NCBI GenBank assembly: GCA_030248215.1
Contig: JASANG010002660.1
Span: 124,001-188,000 of the forward strand
Direction of reading: 5' to 3'
DNA length: 64,000 nt
Source of the DNA: Enoplolaimus lenunculus
Taxonomy: Eukaryota; Nematoda; Enoplea; Enoplida; Thoracostomopsidae
The notes beneath the pieces were generated by a model. The model was not told the DNA's origin. It saw only the letters and a list, made by a program, of their open reading frames with translations, and ran no database searches. Position 1 is the stretch's first letter, and every line of letters starts with the position of its first letter. A program made the position numbers and the translations under genes. Positions 36,640 through 48,979 of this stretch are shown here, piece after piece.

Positions 36640-38100
36640 CGAGAATGAAGTAAGCGGTTTTATGTTGTTTTGAATTCACGTTTTGGCGAGTTAAAATATG
36701 CTATTATCATTGGTCGTTGTAGGATTTATCTTCGGGGGCGGGCTTTTAGATTTGATTAAGCCCCTCAAAAAAGCTAATATTTTTTCACCTTAGCATTACT
36801 TTATTTTTGTTCTAAAAATTTAATTGTTTCTGAAAATTAGGCGTGCGGAGCCTCCGTTCCCGCTGTCCTCCTGTGACCGCTTCTGCCTGTTATGTTACAA
36901 TATGCTCATTCAACCTTCAAAACCGTTAAATTGTTCCTGGAAATCAATGTAATGTGACAAAGTAGAAAATTTTTGAGTTGTAATTTGATGTAAAATATAA
37001 ATTAAACCATGATTTTTCTTAAAAACACATCTTTCATTACTTTTTAAAATGAGTTCCACTGATACAGGTATTACAGCACTAACTTAAGCTAAAATTAAGT
37101 AAACTTTTTTAATAAATTTTGGCATATTTTTCCAGTATTTAATTGATGAGGAACGCAAATTGCTCGTAATGATTAGCAATCTATATAATATAAAGCTGGA
37201 ATGTCCCACATACGTAATTCGACAGCGGTCGAACATTTGCTGTATGTATAACAAGAAAAACAAGAATAGGCAATTTATAGCACGTTCTGCGCTTTGTTAA
37301 TTAAAATGTTGCAAATTTTGCAACTCGTTGCCTAGTAAATATTTATTGTGTAACGTAAAACATTTTATACAGCAGATCAGTAAGTATTTTACGGGTTTCG
37401 AAAGAAATTATGAAAGCTTTGAAGTCGATTAAAATTCCAGGGTTCCTGCCGATATAAAGTTTCTCGAATTTCGCCTGTATTTACTTGGAGTTGGAATCGG
37501 CATTCTGCTTTAACCTTAAAAAATGTCCAAGAAAGCCACTTTGCTTAAAGCTATTTTTATCAATAAACACAGCTTTTCGCTACATTTTTACTGCATGTGA
37601 TGTTTGTTGCATAATTAAGTCTTTACTTAACCTTGATATATATTGCACAATTTATCTTGTAATGAAATTTCGTTTAAGAGTATTGCTGTTTTTCGCCAAG
37701 TTTGCCCTAGTTTGTATATTTAGGATTTCAAGGGCGTGTTTGAGACGAAAAGTTTTTTGCAAAACAAAATCAAAATCTCGAGAGTGGTATAACTGTTTTG
37801 GTGCAATCGTATTTTCGAATGGCTTCAATTGCTGCGGCGTTGCATTTGTCAACATATACTGGACGCCGGTACGTATCTGTCCTACCCCTAGGTACATAAC
37901 TTTTTTATGCAGGGTAGATAGTATATGAAGGAGAAAAATTGGCTAATTTGCAGTTACAGCAACTTATTTCTTATATTCTGTGCTTGACTCCACTTGCGCG
38001 CCCCAGTCCAATATTCCGGCTGTGCTCATAAGCATCACGTTTCAGCTACGCAATGGTGCATAAGTGGCCGTATTGCAAATATATACTGCGTTATGCATTT
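36640..38100. other. No recognised feature
   Basis: AT-rich sequence between family D and family A elements. A 147-codon open frame at 37485-37928 is rich in C, F and I with no domain, and is most simply a chance frame. Confidence 0.45.
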
Positions 38101-38103
38101 ATG

Positions 38104-38321
38104 GGCCCATGTTAGTTTTAGGTCCGTCCCGGTTTCTGGTGGGTTTGTAAAAGACTAGGCTTACATTCTAGACTACATTTTTGCTTAGGCTTAGGCTTAG
38201 GCTTAGGTATACGCTTTTGCAACACTTAGGCTTAGGCTTAGGAATACGGTTTTGCAACACTTAGGCGTAGGCTTAGGAATACGCTTAATCTACTGTTTCG
38301 AGCCTCAAAATAATATTGGCC
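38104..38321. mobile_element. Family A MITE with TTAGGC arrays
   Basis: It starts GGCCCATGTTAGTTTTAGG and ends AATAATATTGGCC, the decayed inverted copy. The interior contains three perfect TTAGGC units at 38185-38202, further short runs at 38229-38241 and 38263-38276, and a repeated GCAACACTTAGG phrase. Flanking 8-mers CATTTATG and GCAATATG match only 4/8, so this copy is older than the one at 38921. Confidence 0.8.
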
Positions 38322-38920
38322 GCAATATGTATAGCGCCACAGACTAATGTGGTGATTTGAAACCAAATAAATACTTTTCGCCAATAATGTCTCGTTATAG
38401 TGACGTTATCAAGGTAAAACAGTTAAAGCAATGCTTATATTAACTGTCAACCTTAGCATCACTAGCCCAGGTTGTCAATAATATCTGATTTTGGGAGGAC
38501 ATCAGCTTCAGCGAAAAATAAAGTACTTCAATCGATATTATTTTATTGATTGTCCAGTTTGGAGGCTTGTTCGTTACAAATGCGGTAACAGCGTTGTTTA
38601 AGTTTATATCTTTTGGTTTAATCACGATTTGGTACCACAATTCGGTTTTATGTCGATCTTGCGCCTTCTAATTGTTGGCCCGTTTAATAGGATAGTAGCG
38701 TGCCAAGTGTGTAAGGGGTACTGCCAAAGTGATTCAAAAATATTTAAATTTTTCCTGATGAATACATGGTAGTTACTCTCGCGAGTGTTAAGGGAGCGAA
38801 AAGACACACGGATTTCAGTGTGTAAAGACAAAATAAAAAGATTAATGCTAAAATTCGTTTTATATTTTGTAGTGCTGTCAGGCAGCAATGGGGTGTGACT
38901 TGCGCTAAGATACAACACTG

Positions 38921-39130
38921 GGCCCATGTTACTTTTAGGGGCGTCCAGGTTTCTGATGGGTCTATAAAAGAGTAGGTTTAGATTCTAGATTACATATTTT
39001 TGCTCAAGCTTACGCTTAGGCTTAAGCTTAGGCTTAGGCTTAGGCTTGGGAACACATTTTTGCAACGCTTATGCTTAGGCTTAGCAAACACGCTTAATGC
39101 ACTGTTACGCCACTTAAAGTAACATTGGCC
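38921..39130. mobile_element. Family A MITE with perfect 8-bp target duplication
   Basis: The 210-bp element runs from GGCCCATGTTACTTTTAGGG to AAAGTAACATTGGCC and is flanked on both sides by CAACACTG (38913-38920 and 39131-39138), a perfect 8-bp duplication typical of hAT transposition. The core is GCTTAGG/TTAGGC repeats. No transposase is present, so it must have been mobilised in trans. Confidence 0.92.
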
Positions 39131-39636
39131 CAACACTGCAATAGAAGGTTTGCAGTTTCGATGTAGCATTATTGTTCGTTTGCATTCACATTAACAATAT
39201 TACAACTGTTTGTAAAATTCCTTTTTGTTACTGAAATATACTTCAAATATGCTGTCACCATATTCCATTTCGGCAATGGAAAGAGAGGAAATGTTGACTA
39301 CGTTGAAAATAAATTAACCATTTTCCTAAAACAGTGATTGTTACATTACAGCGGCGAATGTTTTTAATATTGATTTAGCGAAACGTCAACTTTAGTTATT
39401 TTTAACAGACTTTTATTGAATATCGAGTCAATAATTTTGCATTGATAATGTAGTAGTTACAAGTATATAACTACGTAGCTCGAGCGTGACGCATTACCAA
39501 CTCCTTTGTGGAATCCGGGCTATCCGCTGTATAGTTCATTGTAATTTAAATTTCTAACATTAACCATTATAAACATTTTTTTTAATTTTTGATACGCTGA
39601 AAATTATGTGCGCCCAAAATTATTTCAATCAAAATT

Positions 39637-39831
39637 TTAAAACTTTAATATTTCAACCAGCCAGTTGAAAAATTTTTCAAAATCATTCCTGCCTGCCTCT
39701 GTGTTCACATTTTTAAAACGCTCAAATTCTGTTACCCCATTAATCGTTGTACGCTCGCCTATCAGTTCTGCGTTTTTCAAATGCAATTCACTCTCTCTCT
39801 CTCTCTCAGTGTTTAAAAGCCTCCCCTGCAT
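39637..39831 (-). CDS. Candidate coding fragment with (GA)n-encoded RE repeat, unidentified
   Basis: On the minus strand an ATG-initiated frame of 64 codons reads MQGRLLNTERERESELHLKN then a charged, helical stretch ending FEKFFNWLVEILKF. The ERERE part is encoded by a GA/TC microsatellite at 39789-39808. It could be the 3-prime exon of a gene lying to the right on the minus strand, or chance. Confidence 0.25.
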   Translation of the reverse strand: MQGRLLNTERERESELHLKNAELIGERTTINGVTEFERFKNVNTEAGRNDFEKFFNWLVEILKF

Positions 39832-41615
39832 TGAGCTGTATTTTTCGTAGAATTATCAACGTTTTGAGTATGAATTATGGCCGTATTCAGTTTGAGTTAT
39901 TTGAAAGTTAAAATTCGAAACGAGACAACACGCTAGCTTGAATAGTTGAAAATTGTTTTTCCGCTTGTGTTAGCTGTATTGTGCTTGTAATCAAATATGC
40001 TGAATATAAGTTTCACATACCAGGGACGGGTGAGCGTAAATGCGCTTAATCGACTCATGTACGCTTACCGTCAACAGGTTAAGTGTTTTCCTAAGCATAG
40101 CCTAACCTAAATCTAAATTTAAGCGTATAAGCCGAAACGTAAACCTATGTCTGGAGAGATTTCAAGATATGAATATATATGTCAAAACCTGTGGGTGGAA
40201 ATGTGAAATAGCCCTTTCGTTTTGTTCGTGCAGCGATGTCTTAAAAAATTCATGTCGTCAGGTTAAATCATTTCAACCAATCATGGGCACCGTCAAAATA
40301 TATTGACTGGAAAAGTGTAAACAAATTTCGAGTAAATCAACTAGTAAATAAGTTGCTGTAGCTGTAACTTTTTCAATTAAAATAACTTGCAGAAACGGAA
40401 GCCAGGGATGGCTACAACCGCCCCCCTTCTTAATACCTGCATGGCGCTCATGCAAACAACTGTACAAACAATAGCTAACGCAATACTGATTAGCTTATTG
40501 TTCTGGTTTTAGTGCTAACGACGGGTTAGGAATAACTATTTTATTTTAGACAAAATAACGCTATTAAAATTAATAGCTAAAATTTGTTCTGTTTATATAA
40601 GTGATACGAGGTGTACGGTTACTGCGAGAGCCAATTGAAATTTCCCCCCGTTTAACTCCAGATGAGCCAACAGTTCGGCTTCTGTAGCAAGTTTAAAATT
40701 TAAATTTAATAGTTAAGTTATTTTGTATATCAGGATAACATTAAAGATGATCATAACTGCTCAACCTACTTTATTTTTTGATTAAGTATTTGAAATAAAC
40801 CAAATTACAACCACTGAATTACAATCCGATTATTTATTTATTTTTGTTTATTTAGGAATGCGCGATCTGATGATGATGCTACACCTGTGTCCTGCGGATA
40901 TGTTCACTATGTTAAAATTTTCACAATTCTTGTACATTTCAATAAACCGTATGCCTACGTGTACGCCTAAACCTAAACCAAAGCGTAATCGCAAGCCTAA
41001 GTTAAGGCAAACATTTAAAGTATGAGCGGGCGAACGTGTACAAGCGCAATCTTACATCTGAGGATGATATAAGCAATCAGAGAGTTAAATGATTCAGTAT
41101 CCTTTTTTCCGAACACCTTACGTTCTATAGCACCAATCCCGAGGTACATGAGTTAGTCATTCTTGTACAATGCGCCCTAGGGCGGCCAGAAAAGGTTTTT
41201 TGCGAGCAAGCGTTGTGCACAACAAATTTTTTTTGACCTTAGATACTTGGTATACAGCCTGTAAAAAGTGTCTTTTTACCAGTCTTTCTAGAAATTTCAC
41301 GCATACATATCTCCCTTATCTCGCACTTTATATACTCGTCTGAATGAACCTAATAAGTCTGGTATGTCAAAAATGTAAAACTTTAGCAGCAGCTGAATCG
41401 TACCATTTTTTGTTTGCTTGCGCTTGTTTGATATCAAATGGCTGCTTTTTGGTTTCCATGAAATTTGGCTCGAAACGTTGTTATGTATTTTAAGCTTAAA
41501 TTTTAGTACATGTATTATGTCGTCATAATTCATTGTGTTCGAGTGAAAACACACGCAAATATAACAGTGTTTAAACGGGAGAAAGATAAATAACACCAGT
41601 CGTAGTGGGACTACA

Positions 41616-42705
41616 TTTATTGAGCGAAGCTCGAACACACGTAAGCAATTAAGGTAATATGCAAATTAGTTGTTATTAGCTAACTATTCATTTATCCATT
41701 TTGGAGGTTTGTAAGCAATTTCCTCAGATTCCTCGCACCCAAAAACCCTTTAGCCACCCTAATAATTATTGGAATAATTTAAAGTCCCTATTTTGTCTCG
41801 TCAATTAAGCAAATATGCAAATTATCTATTAGCTAACTATTCGATAATCGCTTTTAAAAATTTGTAGACAATTTATTCAGATTCCTCGCACCCGAAAACC
41901 ATTATTGCTGAAATTAGATTGCTTGAAACATTGTAAAAACGCCTAATTTAGGCTTATCAGTTATGCTTATATGCAAATTATATTGTCGGTTTTGGAGGTT
42001 TGTAAACAATTTATTCAGATTCCTCGCACCCAAAAACCTTCAGTAAACCCTAATAATTATTGAAATATTTTAAAAGTCCTAGTTTTGTCTTGTCAATTAA
42101 GCTAATATGCAAATTAGCTATTAGATAAGTATTCAATTATCTGTTTTGGATGTTTTTAAACTATTTATTCAAATTCCTCGCACCTAAAAACCCTCTAGTG
42201 CTGAAATTATATCGCTTTTAACCTTAATAATTAGTGAAATATTGTAAAAAGTCCTAATTTAAGCTTATAAACTATGCTAATATGCAAATTATCTATTAAC
42301 TAATTGCTCAGTTATCGGTTTTGGAGGTTTGTAAACAGTCTACGCAGATTTCTTGCACAACACCCTTTAATGCTAAAATCCGATTGCTTCCAACTGTAAT
42401 AATTAGTGAAATACTGTGGAAAGTTCTAATACAGACTTAATTAATTATGCAAATTAGCCTGTAGCTAATAAACGGCTTAAAAATTTAAAATCCCAATGCG
42501 AGGTTAACACCCCAGGATAATTAGCTTTCAAACAAAGAAAGTTTATCAAAATCGGTTCAGCCGTTCCTGAGATTCTTTTCGGACGGACAGACGGACAGAC
42601 GGACGGACGGACATCCACCTTTCGACCCCCAAGTACAAAATATAAAACGCTTCGCGAAACTCTGAGCTTCGCTCGGAGCTCGGAGTTTCGCTTCGCTCAA
42701 TAATT
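41616..42705. mobile_element. TIR-bounded array of six ~160-bp units (about 1.1 kb)
   Basis: The ends are TTTATTGAGCGAAGC and GCTTCGCTCAATAA, inverted. Inside are six units anchored on TATGCAAATTA at 41658, 41814, 41970, 42106, 42281 and 42446 (spacings 156, 156, 136, 175, 165), each with TTTTGGAGGTTTGTAA and CAGATTCCTCGCACC. The right flank has ATCGGTTCAGCCGTTCCTGA and a run of GGACGGAC, then the hairpin GAGCTTCGCTCGGAGCTC. It has no long open frame. The superfamily is not assigned. Confidence 0.8.
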
Positions 42706-42709
42706 TTCT

Positions 42710-43840
42710 ATACGTTTAAACTCAAAAATTACTATTCCTATGTAAATGGTTTTCTTTGTATAGATTTCTATAATTTTTCTTTTTAATCTCAATTAATTGG
42801 ACCAAAGTTCGTTATATTGTCGAATTTCTGTCGTCCGCATTCGTCTATTTGTTTAATATCCTACCTTAATTTGATTGAAACTTACTACAGCCGTTTGAGC
42901 CTACAATTAACAATCGTAAAATGAAGTTATAGCCGACGCAGAAATATTGCAGTAGTTTTTATTTTATTGTGCGCTAAGGATTTGAGGAAAATTTAAATTT
43001 TGCACAGTTTTTTTAAAATAGTTTATCAACAGTTAACGCAAGTATACATTCAGCTGCTTGTGATGCAGCAAAAAATGAACAGGGTCGTTAGGTGCGGGTA
43101 GGGTGACAGCCATGTTCCGGGTCTCCTGAGAACAAGTAGGCCAGCAATGGACAATGAATTTATCGATAGCATTCCTATTATTGTATGTGAGATGACATTG
43201 CGCTGCCACTCGATTAATGTTCGTGTGCTCATATCCCTCTGTTAACAATTGCTGGTTGCGAGACTGCAGATGCAATTTTAACTATTGTTGTCAGTACTGA
43301 AGTACGCTTTTAACTGTGAGGTTTCTAGTATACATTTGCGAGTTATTCTCGTATATGTTTAAAATGCTAAGCTATACATTTTAAACACAACCGAAGCGTC
43401 AAATTAAAATTGATGACAAAAGATTTTACCGTTGGAAACTTTTTTAATGATAAGCTGTCCTAAATCTAAGGTCGGACAGCAAAAGCGTATGTTTCAAAGT
43501 TCGACCCCAGAAAAAATACACGCATTTGCAGATTAATTGATATGGTTATATTTAAATTAACGGTCACTCTGTAACCTCAAGCTGGGGAGTGTTCCATAGT
43601 AGTCTTGGCCAGTCTGCTATTTTCCTGTAGGAAAAAGGTAACCGCTATCACGGATCGACCGGATATCCGGTTTCGGTTTAATTATGGTATAAACCTATCG
43701 GATACCGGATATACGAGTAACACCGACGTGAAACAAGAAACAGTAGGATATAAATCACTAAAAATATCTAACCACGAAAAGTATTGTCATAAATCCTGAA
43801 CATGCAACTGTCTCAGTGTGCCCTTTAAAACATAAACAAA
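42710..43840. other. Mostly unrecognised sequence
   Basis: Apart from a decayed family E-like patch (GATATCCGGTTTCGG near 43670) there is no repeat or exon I can support. Confidence 0.45.
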
Positions 43841-43844
43841 ATTA

Positions 43845-44055
43845 TAGCTTAACTAAACTTGAATGGCGAGTTGAAGCTAAACTTATTTTTGGTTTGAGGT
43901 ATAAGTGCTGTTCAGAAACTATGTAGTTTTTCGAGTTCATTAAGTTTAGATTAAACTAAAACATGTCATATTTCAAATGAATTTACGTGTAACCTACCAG
44001 TTAGTTAGTTTAACACTGCTAGATTAGCGTAAGCTTAAATCGAGTTAGTTTATTA
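43845..44055. repeat. TTAACTAAACTT-type dispersed repeat
   Basis: It shares ATAGCTTAACTAAACTTGAA, AGTTCATTAAG, GTAACCTACCAGTTAG and TTAAATCGAGTTAGTTTA with 56616-56955 in the same order. The ends are roughly inverted (CTTAACTAAACTT and AAGTTAGTTTAAG in the other copy). Confidence 0.65.
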
Positions 44056-44061
44056 AGGAAG

Positions 44062-44285
44062 AGTGGATAATCACTCTTGGGCAAAAGTGTGCAACTGTTG
44101 GATTTCGTGTGGCACCAATTGTACCACCGCGCGTTGTGCTTTTGCTGTATCCGTTGTTTAGGGGGGTCGATGTCCCATGATATAATACAAGGTGAGGGGG
44201 TCGGCTAAAAACGCAACATGCGCTGGGTACAATTTGCGTATATATTTTTGTACACGGAATTAACCCAGTTACACACTCATATGAA
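44062..44285. mobile_element. Foldback element, second copy
   Basis: It shares GAGTGGATAAT, AGTGTGCAACTG, GTACCACCGCGCGTTG and the right end AACCCAGTTACACACTC with 57334-57625. As there, it lies next to the TTAACTAAACTT repeat. Confidence 0.7.
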
Positions 44286-45916
44286 AATGATCATCCAGTC
44301 TTGGTTTAAGCTTCAGGAGAGAGTACCTTGTAAGCAGGTTAATAGCCTGAAAACTTTACTTGTAAATTGTTTAATCCCAAAATCGCCTTTTACATATATT
44401 TAAACGTAAGGAATGTGGTTATGCATGGCCGAGGGCACGGCGTATCATCTACCTTAAAGTTCAGATCTGGGCAGGTATTATCCGCTGTATTTGTCGGAAC
44501 ACTATTGTGAGTCTGAAATTACGCTGTATTGCTTAACCTGCTCAATAACCTTCTATATTTTTTTAATTGAAAATTGAAGTTCAGAATAATTCCGAAGTTT
44601 CTGAGAAAGTTGTAACAAATATTTTTCGTATAATTTTAAAGCTTTGAAAAAACCTTCCAGTTAAAGGTAGGGCACCAGGCCGGAGACTTACTGGACAAAA
44701 CACTCCGGTTTGTGAATTCTGTGAAAGGGTTTTTGGGATCCTTTTTTCATTTTGTAAAAACACAAGAACCTCCATTCGAAATTTTCCAAAACCTACTTTC
44801 CTTTCTTAAACTGGCAACGCACCTGGTCAAAAATTACAATTGGTTCATGTTCACTTCATATTTGTATCCCAATACGCACACTCAGAAAACACCCGTACTG
44901 CGTACCGATGCTAAACGACAAATTATCGAACGTTTCTGTGAAATTAAATTTTTAAGTACCGTCGTGATTTTGTGTTTAAAATTTTTAAGAAAACTAAAAA
45001 AAATTTTGTTTTTCTCAGTTTTGATATTCCAACGAATAAAAAAACTCGCGAGCGAAGCGTTCGAGAAGCCGAACGCAATTTTAGGGTTGAATGTTAATAC
45101 AAAATTTTTGTGGTTATATTCCTTCTCAGTGCGATTAGGCTTGGGGTACCGTATATGTATGTTTGGTTCCAAGCCGTCAGTGCAATTCGCACGAACGAAA
45201 ATGTTTACTAACGATTGGAAGAGTTTTTATTTGTGAGAGACAATCAATTTCGACACATTAAAGTTGGAATAAAGTTTCATATTCGAACGAAAAAAAAACC
45301 AGTATTTGTGTACGTTTACAGTGTTTTTTCACTGCAATTTTTTATTTAGCGCTGCAGATTTATACATCTGAAACGTGTATTCTGCAACCGCATTTTAAAC
45401 TTTTATGTATACTTAAATTTTTTCAGCTATTCTGATGCTAGTCGGATGGCGGATGCACAATTTTCTCACAGGGGACAGTGCGATATATAATAGTAATAAT
45501 GCTCGCAGGAGCGCCGCGGCTGCGAAGACATCTGCAAAACCGAATATTAATGCGAAATTTTTGTTTTGATTCCTGTTGGAGGGTCAAGCATAGCCTGACC
45601 CGTCATTGTATCCGCCGGGTTAGATAATTTTTTATAGTTTAGCTTTATTTTAAACTATTTTTTGTTGAATACTGCTGTTATTTTCAGTCGAACAAAAATT
45701 TGTAATTATGAGTAAATAGCATTTTTTGGCATTTTGATAAATAGCTGCTATGGGTGGTATACACCGTTCATTTTGAATTGTATTCCTGGTATCGACTGTT
45801 AGTGATGATAGTATATATTTTAATAGAGAGCTTATGTAAAAATGGCCACAAATCATCTTATTACGAAACGGAATAGCTTGAAACTATTAACTTAAAAAAA
45901 ATGTCCGCGTTTACTG

Positions 45917-46068
45917 CTGGCCTGTAGTCGGGTTTGCTTGCTAAAGGGCTAATCATTTTTCAGAAAAGTATACAAGGATTTTCGTTGACCTACAAGCAAG
46001 GTTGAAAATAAAATTCTTCCAGAGGGCGTGGCTGAGCCGCCTTTCCTCTCTCTGGGGCTACGGACCCG
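45917..46068 (-). mobile_element. Family F hAT-type MITE with perfect 8-bp duplication, reverse orientation
   Basis: It runs from CTGGCCTGTAGTC to GGCTACGGACCCG, flanked by GTTTACTG at 45909-45916 and 46069-46076. The core TACAAGCAAGGTTGAAAAT is the inverse of the usual TTTTCAACCTTGCTTGTA. Confidence 0.9.
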
Positions 46069-46237
46069 GTTTACTGTCTTAAGCTTGAGAACCCAGCGTT
46101 TTAACGACATATATGGGTTGGGTGCATTGCATATGCTTGCGAGGAGTTATTAGTATAACTGATACATCGGATCAACATTAGATTCTGAAAAGGATTATTT
46201 GGTTCAAACTGTTCAGTCAAACTTCAATGCTTTACAT

Positions 46238-46403
46238 GGCCCACGTATAGAACAGGGCCGGATCGTTTTCCGGAAGGGCTATAATAGTGTCAGTTTAAGC
46301 TTTAGACTTATTTTTTGCTTAGGCTTAGGCTTAGGCTTAGGCTTAGGCTTAGGCTTAGGAATATGCTTATACGACTGTTCCGGCCCTGTTCTATACATGG
46401 GCC
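46238..46403. mobile_element. Family B MITE carrying six perfect TTAGGC units
   Basis: The 166-bp element has long, almost perfect terminal inverted repeats: GGCCCACGTATAGAACAGGG at the left, and at the right the inverse complement of GGCCCATGTATAGAACAGGG. The flanks CTTTACAT and GTTTACAT agree at 7/8. The interior holds TTAGGC x6 at 46319-46354 followed by TTAGGA. This is the longest perfect nematode-telomere array in the window. Confidence 0.9.
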
Positions 46404-47082
46404 GTTTACATTTTATTATCCCACGGGGGTACTGTGGGCTGCCGCTGCACCCCCCCAATTTGGTTCTCCGAATAGATACTCACAATTGTCTGTCGAGATT
46501 CAGTTCTCACAGACTTTATAAAGTTCTTTCTCTAAATTGTATAAATTTCGCGACACGTTCGGTTCCACCACTTTCCCGTTTTTGGCGTCCACCCCCGGTT
46601 CGGATTTTGTGCTGGCGTCGATGATGCTGTCAAGGGCGTACTAGGATTTCATTTCGGGATAATACCTTTATTATATGTACAAGAAAAGTTTTTTACTTCT
46701 GCGATTCAAAAGGTTATATATTTAAAAACCTATCTAGAATGCTTTGGTTTCTTATCTCTCAAAAACTCACTAGTGCATATTTCGTCTCTATCCCTGCCCT
46801 TGTATACTGGATGCTGTATTGGGGCTTTTTCCCTAAATTAAATTTGTTGTTTGGTTGGTTGGCAATTTCGATTGTAAATGATTCAGTTCCTGGCTGTCTA
46901 TTTTTTCTGATTGCTAGAATGTATTTTTAGTTGCGAAATAAACGTTGTGCTGCATACACAGTGTTGCTATTTAGAAATCGTTTTGACATTACGGAAACTA
47001 TCTATCTTCAAATTGAATACCAAAACAGTTTTGATGCAATTAGAAAACTGGACAAGATTGACATTAGATCAAATCTTTCGGA

Positions 47083-47248
47083 CAAGCCCGTAGCCATGGG
47101 GGGTTGGGCACGGGCGCTCAGTCCCCCTTGCAAAATTTTGACCCCTATAGAAAGTTTTCAACCTCGCATGAAAGTCATTGAAAACCAAAGTATGCCCTTC
47201 CTGAAACACTTTTCGTTCCTTTAGCAAGGTGAGCTGGCAGCGGGTCTG
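47083..47248. mobile_element. Family F MITE
   Basis: It starts CAAGCCCGTAGCC and ends GGCAGCGGGTCTG, with the core GTTTTCAACCTCGCATGAAA. Flanking 8-mers match only 4/8. Confidence 0.75.
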
Positions 47249-48979
47249 CTCGCAAAACGTATGTTGCTAACTGTTGCGTGATGATTAATGCGAGTACGTA
47301 GCCAATGGAGGTTCAGTGCGCCTCAAAGATACCATTCGTATACCCCCTCATCGTTGTTTGATAACGTTTTGACTCTTGTATGTAGCTTTCCACAAGCTTC
47401 AGCCTAGCCGAAACCTAATCCTAAGTCTAATCATAAGCTTCAGTAGATATCTAATTCTAAATGTAAACTTTAGTCTGCAATTCTAAGCCTAAGTTATCCA
47501 AAATAAGTATATTTCAAACACTTTGACAGGCGCGTCTCGTATCCAACTCACCTTTGCAGTGAGCTAAAACTTTTTTAGGACGGGCATACAGGACTTTTGG
47601 TGACTTTCAAGTCGGCCTTCGTTTCTGCAGTATGGGAAGTGTACAAAACACTTGTTTTATTGGCGATGGGGCAGTATGCTTTTCATACTACAATTTGCCA
47701 GCTGTGCGGTTATTCTCTGACATATCTTGCTAGCTGAAATTTTTAATTTTTCATTTATATTTGAAAGTGTTATTCATCAGTTATAAAATAGTGGTAATAA
47801 TTTAAAATTGTTAAATCCTATTGTTAAATAAGCGATTATCGCTATTTAGAATCGATACAAGGTCTTTTAAAGCTTTACTTTAATATCAACAGTACAATGA
47901 TGCTTTTATCTTTAATAAAATCGTATACAATAAATGTATTTACAAGTTGTATATTCACTGTTCTAAGTAAAGAAACCGGCTGAGCTTGCCAAAATTTTGC
48001 CCCTTAGAAAATTTTCATCCTTGCTTGTATAGACATGGAACGGACCTGTCTGGAGGTTTCGAACCCTTCCTATTTATGATCCAGAACTAGCAATATTTCA
48101 AATTCTCATCAAATAATTTCAACAGAACCTAATGATACCGGATTTTAGAAATTGGACCGAAATTCTTTACTTTGCTTTGAGCGTTTATCAACTTTAAATA
48201 AGACTAGAGGCTAATTGCATGTTCTTTTTGGTTATTCCACCAGCCGGCATTTGCCCAAAGATGTTTGGATTTTAAAAATAGTTACATATTTGAGCTTCTC
48301 ACAACCTGCCCTGGTCATTCCACTACCAAATCTGAAATTTGAAAAATTCGATTTTTTAAGGTCCCAAGGACCAAGATCTTTTAAGGTACCAAGGACCAAG
48401 ATCCCCCTTGGGACCCAAAAACTCTTTGCTGCCTCAAATCGTTGGCATCATACCAAATCGCTTATTTTACTATAACTCATTAGCCAGACGTTTGCAGACA
48501 ATTTGACACCGGTGGACTCAGCTTCAAAAGCTGTATGAAATGGTACATAATTTGTCTAACTTTTAACAAAATTTTTGGTTGCAAAGGGGAGACCTCGAGA
48601 CCGTGAAAAAATCAAATTTTTAAAAATTCAAATATGGGTGTGGAATTAATGGCCAGGGGATGTATGAGAAGCTCAAAAATATGCAAAATTTTTTAAAATC
48701 CTATCATCTCTGAACAAATGCTGGCTAGAGGAATAACCGAAAATACCTAAAAATTGGGCTTGTGCCCGCTTCCTTAGGTTCTTCATATCACCGCCCCTGG
48801 CTAAAGCGTATATATTCCGCCCCAAAGTCGTATGTTCGCTTTGGACTAGTCCAATTCGGAATTGGGCTTTGAATTACGATTTGGGCTGTGACATAGGCTT
48901 AGGCATCGGTATAAGCTGATTCGTACGCTCAGGCTGAGGCTTAGGAGTATGCTTAAACGAAACGACACCGTTATATATT

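Noticed and set aside
37485-37928. 147-codon open frame rich in C, F and I
   Set aside because: No recognisable domain, signal peptide or splice signals; likely chance.
41657-42460. CRISPR-like array
   Set aside because: Regular spacing, but the spacer-equivalent parts are repeated too and the source is a eukaryote; it is a tandem repeat within a TIR element.
44712-45236. 174-codon open frame, the longest outside mbl
   Set aside because: No domain or splice support, composition rich in F, L and K as in random AT-rich frames, and it overlaps a repeated GCGAGCGAAGCGTTCGAGAA phrase. An ORF of this length is only mildly unexpected in 64 kb.
46199-46624. 141-codon open frame with repeated LGLG residues
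   Set aside because: It is the translation of the (TTAGGC)n array and the surrounding family B MITE.
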